A DNA stretch of 64,000 nucleotides from Pelargonium x hortorum (lineage: Eukaryota; Streptophyta; Magnoliopsida; Geraniales; Geraniaceae), in NCBI GenBank assembly GCA_036897525.1, contig JAYMTJ010000030.1:40753-104752 (forward strand), read 5' to 3'. Position numbers and translations under genes: made by a program. Shown piece after piece: positions 38,670 through 49,150 of this stretch (positions within the stretch are counted from its first letter, which is position 1; each line of letters begins with the position of its first letter). The notes under the pieces were generated by a model that searched no databases, had not been told where the DNA came from, and saw nothing but the letters and a program-made list of their open reading frames with translations.

Positions 38670-38960
38670 TTTTTCTTTTTTTGAAATGTCTTCCCTTCCT
38701 CTTCACTTCGTTCGAGCCAAGCCCTTCCTAAAAAGGTGTTGAGGACTTTTCTCGCTATATAAACTAACCTTTTTTCATAAAAAATGCTAGAATTTGAAGG
38801 CTCTCCCTTGGGAAACAGCCTTTTTTTCATGTTCACATTTTGACTGCTGTAAAAACAATAAACCGGAATTTAGCTAATAAAAGATTGACGGTTTTGAAAA
38901 AAGGAGTCCGCCCTGATATTATAAAACAATAAAAAGTGTATGAAATGGAATAGAGGTGTA
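38670..38960 (+). repeat. Rearranged relative of the 36.14-36.54 kb segment
   Basis: Second member of the pair, with TTTTTTGAAATGTCTTCCC, GTTGAGGACTTTTC, TTTTTTCATAAAAAATGCT, GCTGTAAAAACAATAAA and GAAAAAAGGAGTCC. The word ATAAAACAATAAAAAGTG near its end has a short relative in the first 1.5 kb (ATAAAACAATAAAGTG near 1490), so the family is wider than two copies. Confidence 0.6.
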
Positions 38961-39192
38961 CTACTTTATGTTTGCAGCTATGCCTGTCTCATGGGCTATA
39001 CTCTTCTTACTTGCTTTTTTTGACTCTTATCGACTTCGGTAACTTTCTTAATACCTAGCCTTGTTTCTTAGGAGCTCTAACAGAACACAGAGTACAGTAA
39101 CACAGGAATACATAGGTTCTAATCCCGTACCCTGTATTTATATCTTCCTTAGAGCTATAATAGCCTATCTCCTTTGCTACTAGAAAATGGTT

Positions 39193-39230
39193 GAGTTCAA
39201 GTCCTACCCTATACAAGATAAACCTTGCCT
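39193..39230 (+). repeat. Partial copy of the trnQ-relic 3' end and its flank
   Basis: This 38-nt stretch matches 53583-53620 at 28 of 38 positions without gaps. The last 17 bases (CAAGATAAACCTTGCCT) are identical. The first part corresponds to the T-loop of the trnQ relic (GTTCAAGTCC here, GTTCGAGTCC there). The rest of a tRNA cannot be recognised upstream. It shows that a tRNA tail and its flanking DNA were copied together and then diverged. Confidence 0.6.
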
Positions 39231-40274
39231 TTCTTCTTAACCTTTGTAGCTCTCTTAGCCATACCCTTCTTAAGGGCTATTATACCTTTCTTGATAATCC
39301 CTTTAGCTTTTCAAAGGGGTTCCCACCATAGTACATGCTACTGTTCCTATAGCAGCACTAGCTTGGCTTCCATCATTATCTTTGCTTTAGCTCTTGGGAG
39401 TTCGGATAAGGTCCTTTCAACTTGAGTTTAGATAGAGCCCAACTCGAATATCCGCCAGTCCTAAGCCTTCAGCGTTTGAGAGCTGCTAAATACTAAATAG
39501 ATCGCTTATAAAGAATCTCCTCTTCTTAGGAGAAAAGAGATCATTTGTTTGAGCCTTTGCGTGCTGCAGCTAAATGAAGTTCTTGTTTGAGTTCTTCTTC
39601 TAAAAGGGAATGACATAATGAAGGCAAGCTTTAGCTTGCATTGACTCATTCCATTCAGGTTGAGGGTAAGCGAGGGTTGTGTGAATGGTAGGACACTCTG
39701 AACTGGATAGATGGGTGATTGAGACTGTCGGTGAATGATGTAAGCCTGTGCGATACCATAAACAAACTTCTCTCAATTCTTGCTGGGTCTTTTTGACAAG
39801 GAGTTTTGTGCCATGTAGTATCGAGCTTCGTTCTAGCATTTCATAATCTAATAAAAGAGGAAAGAGTTAAGTTATGAGCTACTCCTTGAAGCAAAGAATG
39901 GATGGCTACCAATTAGAAAAGGGATAGCATCTTCAATTTCTTACTCTTCTCACTTGTTCTTGTCTTCTTCTTTCAGCATCAATTCCTTTTGTTAGATGAA
40001 GACTGATTGCTGCTTGGGTCAGAAAAGAGAGAAAAAAAGATGTATCTACTAAAGTAGCCTTTTACTGCTATTAGGAAGTTCAGCTGAGTGGTTTGTTGTA
40101 GATAAGACTGAGAGCTTAAGTCAGGGTTGAGTGGTTTACAGCCTTCAGTGGAGAAGAATTGAGAACAAACTAACGCTATACCATCACCGGAAATGTCATT
40201 AGAAAGCTTTCTCTGACAATTCTAGTTTCGGATGAGGAATTAGGACAAGAGCTCTTTTCCTAGATTGACCATAC

Positions 40275-40307
40275 CTCGATAGCTACAGCTTACAAAGCCA
40301 AGAACAA
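40275..40307 (-). repeat. 33-nt inverted repeat, copy 2
   Basis: Exact reverse complement of 37380-37412, starting CTCGATAGCTACAGC on the plus strand. It sits in the texture-B block that shares several other short words with the 37-kb region, for example TAAGCAAGCTTAC at 37112 and 40374. This suggests that both blocks descend from a common segment. Confidence 0.9.
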
Positions 40308-40998
40308 TTCCATTTCAATTCCTCTCTTTATTAAGATGTTGGTGATGGTATAGCAGCTGTGTTTAGGATATAGTTAAGCAAGCTTACATTCTCTACTTCG
40401 TTTCCTACGGTTGATATATTCTCTCTTCCGTCTTACCATCTATTCACTATCTATCGGTGCAGGGACCCCTAGTCGAGGTATATACTTGCCCTACTAGATA
40501 CGCATTCCTTCAGCATTCACTAGCCTTGACCAAACGATCCGATCCAACACTTGCTTACTGACTGGTATTACTTGAGTGTACCATCGACTTCAACTCCGAT
40601 CAATAGCTGTAGTAGCAGTACTACCCATTTTCTTGAGTTCTTCTTTCTACCTAAATACAACTCTTACCTTGAAAGCACTTAAACAATCCGTCCATACAAG
40701 CCTATAAACCTTGAAAGGAAGGAGCACCCTCTTCCCAGGAATCAGTCAACCTAAGATCCTTGCTGCTAAACCGTCTCTTGCAGGTCAAGTTCTTTGTTTG
40801 GTTCTAGTGAAAGAAAGCTCAGTGTATTCGTTCTTGGCTTTGTCTATTTGGTATTGCTCGTCCAATGAGCTACTAGGTTTGCTTGACCGGTATTGCTCGC
40901 CCTTACTTGCTTCATACTAATGACTGAGGCAATGCGTTAGTCTTGGGTTTTCTTCTGTACAATATAAGGTATATACTAACTAATCCTCTCTAAACTCA

Positions 40999-41010
40999 GG
41001 GCTTCGCGCC
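40999..41010 (+). repeat. GGGCTTCGCGCC mini-hairpin, copy 2
   Basis: Second identical copy of the GC-rich word at 37583. It lies near the boundary where texture B gives way to texture A at about 41 kb. Confidence 0.55.
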
Positions 41011-44000
41011 TTTAAAGAAAAGAAGTGACTTCTTCAAGTTGTTGTTAGTGTAGCTAGTAAAGTTTTTTATTAGTATAAAATCTCCTGTTTTGAAGTCAAG
41101 CTATTCTTTATTTAATTCAAGAATCTCTATCTTACAAGTTCTCTTTGTCTGAGATTTACCTAAAATAAAAGTAAAGTGTGGTTCAAACAAAGCCTTAAGG
41201 CTCCCGTTTTTTTAGTTTAGCTTTGTTACGAAGTTATATAAAACTAATAATAAGTTAGAAAGCCTATTTTATGGGATACTGCGCGCAAAAAAGTCGTATA
41301 GAAAATCCTGTTTAGTTAACCCTTGGAAAATATGTCTACAATTACGCCCTTATTTTTAGATAAGTCCTTACTTTTGTATTTGTAAAAAGAAAGCAACTCC
41401 AAGACGTCCATATCTTTTCCAAGTATACCTAATTTCAGAAGTGCTTGATATTCGCGAACACCTCTTGACTATCCCTAGTCGATTTATAAAAAATTTTTTA
41501 ACAGAAGCTGCTAAGAAAGGTGTTGTAGGTATTAGTATGATGAGTAAGGGTATGAGAGGTCTAGCTATTAAGACTAAGAACTACTAAGAGGAATACACCT
41601 TTATAACTATTCAACAACCAAAATTCTCTTTAAGGGAAGGGAACTCCCCGTAACCCCTCCTTTTGTAAACAAGGAATAAACTTATGTTATGGATCCCCCT
41701 ACTGAATGAAAAGGACCTACCCAATTGTTATTATATTCTCATCTATACTCTAAAATAAAACTTGTTATAACCCTATAAAAGAGAGGTATCCCTTATGCAG
41801 GCTCGAAACGACCTCAATTCTTTGACTTTAGAAAATACTGTGGATACCTTGGAATGCTAATGCTGCTTATCAGTTTGTTCTTCTAACAAATTAGCTTTAT
41901 ACTTAACAACCTATGAATATTCCTGTGTCTTATGGCAGCCAAGTAGAGTTTCATATAATATTATTCACCCACTCAAGCTTAACCTTTAGAATAGCCGTCT
42001 CTATATTTGGTAGGGGACCCTGGTTCGAGAAACTACTTAGCCTTCTGTGTAGATGTACAAGAGATCAAAGATGTAGATACACTGACTCACTCAACGAGAG
42101 CTTGTGGTATATATAATAGAAATATGCAAACAGTAAAGAGGACTCCCTTATCTTGCATAGTCTAGTTATCCCAACCGGTGTAGTTCCAAGGTTCCGTAGG
42201 TAAATCTTATAAGAGACTTGTTCCACATTTAGAGTCTTTCTTTCCCTTTTCGTTTAGTCGAGTTCCCTTTAGGATAGTTTACTGGTGCGGTGCGAAACCC
42301 TTACTCATACAGGAATCCCGTAATCTAGATATCCATAAAGAACTCCGGGATTTCCCTAAGTACGGTAAGACTTAGGAGTGGCAATAGATAGACTGCTTTT
42401 AATTACAATAAAAGAACTTCTTTTCTATATTAATTGAAATGGGTTTAAGGACTGCTCGCCGAGAAAAGACCCGCTTAAAGATAATTTCCTAAGAATAACT
42501 AATAAAAGGCAATATAATAACAGTTAAGATAAGGGAATCCCTAGGTTAGTTAGAGTAGGAGTAATAAAACGCATTCTTTTGTATTGCTTACCATTGATCA
42601 TAGTGTTATCTTGAATTCCGGGAGTCCGGAAAAAGATCTTAATAAAGTAAGAAGGATTTTTATAGAAATCAACAATATAGGACAAACTTGTTACAGGGAG
42701 CCCCTTTTCGTATTTTAAGGGAAGTTTTTTTACAACGTATGTTGTGCAGTATCCGATATTCCAAGCTCTATAAAAGAAAAGGGAGCTCATCTACCTGCTT
42801 CCGTTATAACTAGAATACTATAAGCTTTTTTAGTAGAGAGTTTAGTACCTGTCCTTGATCGAGGTTTTCTTTTTTTTTTTCAATTAGGAAGTCACAAAGC
42901 AGCTATGAATAAGAGTACAACTAAGAAAGATAGTGGTAAAAGTTAGGCTTTCTTTCAAGAAGGGTTTATCTCCTAAGAGAGAGTCAGGCGGGTAAGAAAA
43001 CCAAAGCTATCAAGAAGAAACTAGTAAGGTCTTATAGCAGGTATTTAGAAAGCTACATACAGAAGAGTGAGGTAGATAATATAGCTATGATACAGACTAA
43101 AAAGCTAAGAATAAAATACTGATACAAAATCCAAATAAGTGGTTTGAGAGTACAAGGTATAACGCAAAATCTAAAGGGATAAGGCACTTCTCGTAGGGGT
43201 TCCCTTCCATTTTCTTGGTTGACTAAACCCCTTCTTTACACTTATAATTATGAATCTTTCTTTTTGTCTCCTTTATATCTTATATAATTCAATTTACTTT
43301 CATTTTACCAAGGCAGGAAGGAATTCCAGTCAAATTGCAGAGGGTTCCTTCTTTTTTGGGTGTTGCTATATATATATATTTTCCTAACTAAATTTTTAGA
43401 ATTTGTCAGGAGGTCACAGTCTTAGACGAGATTTTTAATTTAATAGTGAAATAGAAATGAATATCCTTTTTTTTAGTTAGGTAACTTTGTTAAATCCCCT
43501 TGCTAGTTTGAACTCGAAAGTAGATAAATCCCGTAAGAAGTTAACCTCAGGCGTTATACCGTGTACTAAAAATTCCTGTGCTTACACTAGAGTCTCGTGG
43601 GAAAAAGCTCATTCTGTATGAATCAAGGTGTGAGGCCAAAGGGATATTCATATCAAATACTAAAAGAATCGAGAAACCGAGAGTCAAATGAAACAAGATT
43701 GTATCTTTTATTTAGCTGTCATGTAGCTAGAACTTCCTATATGTTTCTTTAGTCTTTTTTGACGGAGTTCCTAAAAGTCTTTTTTTAACTTCTAGGATTT
43801 ACGAATTTCAGTATGGTATTAGTTAGTGCTTTTTAGTATTCTAAGTTACTGTAAAAAAGTTCTACCGAAATTCCCTCAATTAAAGAAAAACTTTTCAAAA
43901 GCTTAGCTATATTATATTATACATATTAATAAGGAGTACAGTAAACGCAAGAGCTGCTTATTTATTTGTAGTAAAGAGAAGATTTCCTAAACCATACAAT

Positions 44001-46150
44001 TACACAAAATCCCCAAGGTTAATGCTTAAGCTAGAATTCTTATATTTATTCTATACTGAGTTAAAGTTAGACTCTTTATCAAGTACAAGAGGAATACCTC
44101 TTTTCTATAACGCTATAATAGTACAATTGTATTCACTAAGCTCCCTTGCTCTGTGTCCAATATTATAGTTATATAATTCAATTTTATTGATAACGAGAGT
44201 TGAGATGAGAAAGCTAAGAATCCTGGGTCTAAGATCTGTGTTTTTTTTTTCACTAGTAGAGTAGGTATTCTTTCTGAAGGTATTTAGGCAATAAGCAAAA
44301 AAGCTAAAATGACAGGGTGATGATTCCTGGGGTGTATGTACTACCTTAGATTGACTCCGATTTAGAGCAATTAAGTCAAGTAAGTAAAGGAATTCCCTAC
44401 AGATCTTAGTCTATAGTCTTAAGTAGGGGGCCCCTATGATTATAGGTTATCGCTTTAGCAAGTACTATATGAATGCGTATAGTTTGGTCCCTAGTCATTT
44501 AGTTATATTGTGTATAGTTTTACTAAAATTAATCGGTATAATATAATACTATATAGTGTGTTCTGCTTATAAGTTAGCAAATAAAGAATAGGAATTTAAG
44601 ATGGACAAAAGGTCCGGTTGATATTACTAGGGCTGGATTGAGATTCTCCGTTTTACTTAATTAAAGGCCGGCTTGCCCTACTTGTAGTTGTAGTATTTCA
44701 TTTTACTAGGACTTTCTTGTGGGATCGGGTGATCGGAATCCTACTGTGATTTTTCTTCCCCATTGTAAACTCAGTTGCTATAAACTCGGCCTTATTCTAA
44801 GAAATCTTTTTGTATGTACTATTAATTTGAGTAAACACTGTTTTAGTTCTCACATGGTAGGACTTCCCATGTCAATCTTTAGTGTTATAACATAAAGATA
44901 CCCCTATTTCTTTTATCAAGCAGCAATGCTTAGCCTCATCTTAAGTAGACAATTACATATTATGTTTCCGGTTTTTTACAATCAGCTCTTTTATTTCAAG
45001 TATAGAGGTTACAAGGATCTGTAAAAATGAATTTCTTTTTAGATAGATTGGAGTTTAGATCATTTCAGCTTTCTGTATGTTTTTTAGAGTTTCCTTCATG
45101 TAATTTAGAATTAGGAATACTTGGTATAGAAGGTCCTAGAGTATATCTATGTATATACGCGTTAGGTGTAGGAAATCCCAGTAAGTACTATAGAACTGAG
45201 TAGCTAAATATCACATTCTTGGTCTATATCCACTAATGTACATCGGAATCCCTTTTAGGAAAACATTACTCCAATTTAATTGCTTGACAAGGATTCGAGG
45301 TATCCAGGGTTTTCTAATTATGATTGCTTATAGTCAGTATTATGATCTAAAAAAAGAGTTCAATTTGCTCCTATAATATAAAAGAGCAAGCATCAGGGGA
45401 CCCCTTTTTTCTATTAGTATTAGTGAAACAGGTGATACACCCAAGCGAAAACAAACTCAAAACGGAGAGTTTAAGCCTTTATGAAATTTGTTGTCCTTTC
45501 TCCTTATTTGTACAAAATATGGGATTCTTAGAGAGAAAACCTACGAAAAAAATGTCTTTTATTTTGATTCCACAAGAGAAGCTTCCTTCCTGAAAGTAAG
45601 GTATTCTATTTTATCTGTCTCCTAAAAAAAGGTTTTCGTGTTTCGATACTATAAGAGTCCTCAGCAAGAGCTTTTGGTCTAATATTATATAGAGTAAGGG
45701 CACTTTATTAAGGCAAGGCAAAGCTAGAAAAGGAACTTAAAAGAGGCATAGGAGTCTCTTTGCTACGAACGACAGGGTTCCGAAGTTATCAATGAGTTGC
45801 CCATTGTTTATTTAATTTAAAGAAAAGGGAGAATTCTAACAACTGCTCGTTAAATTAAGTCACCAAACAAGGCTTGATCCTAGCTCTAAGGCTCCACGCA
45901 TTCATAAGTTAAGCTAGAGAGAGGACTAAGGGCATTAAAATTCAATGGGATCTTTACCTTTTTGATCAATTTTGATATACAACATTAGTTAGAATAACTA
46001 GTTATTTTTTCTTAGAACTGTAGAATGTTACTTAATAAAATTCATTTTTCATAAGGACACAGTTCAGACTTTGGACATACGGTAAAGCACTAACAAGAAA
46101 ATATGTACCTTAGGGACTTCTTAAGCTTTTCATTTCTCTTGTTTGGGACT
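41001..46150. other. Anonymous texture-A DNA with two lysine-rich open stretches
   Basis: No gene is recognised. Two frames without a usual start, 41360-41587 and 42940-43122 on the plus strand, read as plausible basic protein segments and are described as findings. A run of TATATATATATAT lies near 43.37 kb. Confidence 0.5.
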
Positions 46151-49150
46151 TACTTAATAGTACTTAGCTCATAAATTTAAGATGAAGCTTAGTAGTAAAG
46201 AGAATTCAAGTGTAAGGAGTCAATTTGTTAGAGTAGTTGATGGAATCGCTAGGACATTCCTATAAGAAGTGAAGTGTGGTTTGTTAGCTTGGGAGTTAGA
46301 CTGAGATGGATAGGATTTTGTTGGCATTTGTGTGATTAATGTATTCATTCCTTAGCTTCATTCTATACTTCTAGAACTACTATAACTGACAATAGCTACA
46401 AACTAAAACTAGCTGCCAAAGAGTAAGACCCGTAGTCTCCTACTCTCCTAGGTAGTATCGTAAGGTATAGAGCCCGTTCTAGCTCTTATAGGTATTAAGA
46501 TTGAGATTAAGAAACAGAATATTCTGAATTAAGAGTAACAAGAAGTTATGAAGTTTCTCCGGGGGTAAATTAAGAGATTTGCTCTTGTGTTTCCTTGTTT
46601 TTCTAGGTTTCGGATATAATAAATATATAATAATAAAAGTACTTCTTTTTGAGCAATCCGGGATATTCAATTCAGTCGAAAAGTATATAGTATATAATAT
46701 GGATTCTATAAGGCTCCAAATAGAGATAGTAACTTCCTAGCTACGGGAATACATTGTCTACATTAGCTACAAGGAATAGGTCAAGACGGAAGTCAAAAGA
46801 AGATCGGTGTTATTTATAGGCTGCAGCAACAAAGAGGTTTAGCTCTTAAGAAGACTATAAAGCTGTGATACAGAATAAGAAGTTTCCTTTTTAGGAAGTT
46901 AAAGGGTCCTAATTTCTTGGGGATATGGGCAAGGTACGGAGTCCAGGGCTAATAAAGTAAATGGTTAAGAGGTCTCGGGAATTTCTTCTTCGTTGGGTAC
47001 TTTTCTTAGGAGGTTATTAGCCGAAGGTTTGTTATAAGTAATGAAAAGTAAGTTTAATATAGCTAGTTGATAGGTTCCTAAGAATCATGCATGGAATTAC
47101 ACAGTTAGATTCAGGGTTCCTTCTTACATTAGAGAGAGCTACACCGACTTTTGCTATCAAGAGCAAAGGTATCAAATCCTAGATTTCTCCATCGACAGTT
47201 AAAAATATCCTTCAGCCATTGGCAACGAAGACAAGAATAGTTTACAACCTTTCAAACGCCGTTAGGACAATCCCATTAAAGGATTGGAGACATTGGTTCA
47301 TGTATCTAGGTTTAGTTATGGAATTAGTACAATCGGAAAAGTTCTCTCTGTGGTAGGAGTGTTCCTAGCATCCATTATGTCATCAACAGTCAAGAGCTTG
47401 CTATCAAGAACAAAGCTATGAAATCCTAGCTACAGAATACAAGTACAAGCAAAATGACCCAGTGTTTATTAGAAAGGAATCAGAATATTCTTAGCACTTA
47501 GCACCTAAGTCTAGATCAATAAGAAGATGTATAGTAATAACACACTTTAAAAGCATGTAATGGGCTCGCTAACATGTAAGCTTAATGGAACACTCTGACT
47601 CGATGGTGGGTCCCTGACCGATAAAGGTGATGCTTCAATATCTTCTTTGTATAGACGGGACTCTAAGGAAGATAAACTAATGACATTGCCGGTACAGAAT
47701 AACATAAGACTGATTTCTTGTTTGTTTGTAAGAGGTAGATCTTGGAAGTTTTGCAAAGAAGAGAAACACAATACGGAATTCAATTTCTTTGTAAAGCTAG
47801 TTGGAATTGAAGGAACATAACAGAATACAGAACCGAACTCCACTCCTTCTCAGCCGAATCCTAGAATTACCGCCAATGAAAGTACTTATCATCCGAACTA
47901 TGTTTAACCTATGTTATTGACTCTTATTTTTATTATCTAATTTTTTATTACTAGTAAGTAGTCAAAGTTGTCTGGAAAAGAACTCATATTCAAGATTTTC
48001 TAGTCTTTCCCAAGTCTGCAACACCAAAACCCATAAGACAGGTCTAGCTTTTTTTAAGAGGATAAGAAGAAAAAAAAGGGTATGCATATACAGAATAAAG
48101 CTCTAAAGAAGTTAGCTACAAAATTCAGAAGAAGTAGGTCAGGTCACTAAAAGAAGTGCTTGTGTAAGTGTATCTATAAAGACTACCAGCATTAACCTCA
48201 CTATGTTCTCGTCGGTAGGAATAACATATTATTATCTCTCTAAGGCTTTAACCTCCTATAGTACTACTAACTAAGAGGAGCCATTACCCTAAGGACCTAT
48301 CTATATTCTCCTCTTATCTATACTTAATCTATATCCATAACTATTTTCATAAAAGTAACTTATAAAGAAACTATAGAAGGACATGCACCCGCTCAATTGA
48401 GGAAACCCTTGAAGGACCCTGTCTCAGGTCAATCAAATACTCGCTAAGGGTTTGTAGTTGGGACTGATCTTGAAAGAATACAGAACCAGAGAAATCTTGC
48501 CTTTGTATTTGGTCTCACTAATAGCTAACATGTTACACACAGTCCACGGCTAGTCATGTACACTCTTAGGTCCCAAGCTCAACTGAAAGACCTTAACCGG
48601 GCGATACCGTCACTGTCAAGAGATTCTATTTTATGTTTATTTACTATTTGCTATCCAGTCCCAACTGTCTCTATCAAACAAGACAAGGTTCCTAGGTTTC
48701 AAAGGGATACAGCTTTAGCAAACAAGGAATAAGATATAGCTACACCGGAATACACAAGTGAATCCTAGGTTCCATCATAAGCATTAGAACAAGTAGATTT
48801 AGAGTTTCGGATGAAAGAGCAAGAGAATTCAGTTTTTGTTATTCTGTACTCAGTTTCCCTAGCTATTTCTTACACTGGAGAGTTTCCTTCTTAGTTGGTT
48901 CTAAAATAAAAGAGTGGATTTAGATAGAGTTGTTTCCTAAGATAGGACATTCTATTTGCTTTTGAGAGTAGATACTTAATTAGTTCTAAAAGAATTTTTC
49001 CTGTGAAGTTTAAAGTGAAAGTTTGGCTGGAAACCTTTTAATGCTTACATTGGAGACACATTAGGAAATTATAGAACTAACTTGGCGGATAACCCACTAA
49101 CAGTAACGGGATACCCGAATGAAGTGAAGTGTAGAATAGACCCTCTTAAT
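46151..49150. other. Texture-B block related to the 27.5-36 kb block
   Basis: It shares the composite repeat at 48693, TGACATTGCCGGTA at 47681 (also at 27837), a TGTGATTAATGT word near 46.33 kb (also near 35.73 kb) and a diverged GTAGATCTTGGAAG. The 98-codon minus-strand frame at 47547-47843 is not recognisable and lies within chance length. No RNA gene is seen. Confidence 0.5.
48693..48777 (+). repeat. Composite repeat, short copy
   Basis: It shares TAGGTTTCAAAGG, ATACAG and GCAAACAAG near its start and AATCCTAGGTTCCATCA at its end with 29605-29762. The interior differs by a large indel. Same orientation, 19 kb apart. Confidence 0.7.

Larger units (their letters stand above)
35901..41000. 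other. Repeat-rich texture-B block with the 33-nt inverted repeat
   Basis: Besides the repeats listed separately, this block holds TAAGCAAGCTTAC hairpin words at 37112 and 40374, and GGTATTGCTCG twice at 40850 and 40889. No coding frame above 82 codons and no known motif is present. Confidence 0.5.

Noticed and set aside
42905-43122. Fleeting resemblance of the basic frame to a histone H2B helix
   Set aside because: Limited to a KKK...SYS.Y pattern, the rest does not align, and the reading would need frameshifts; composition explains it.
47547-47843. 98-codon open frame on the minus strand
   Set aside because: No motif, lies inside a repeat-rich texture-B block, chance length.
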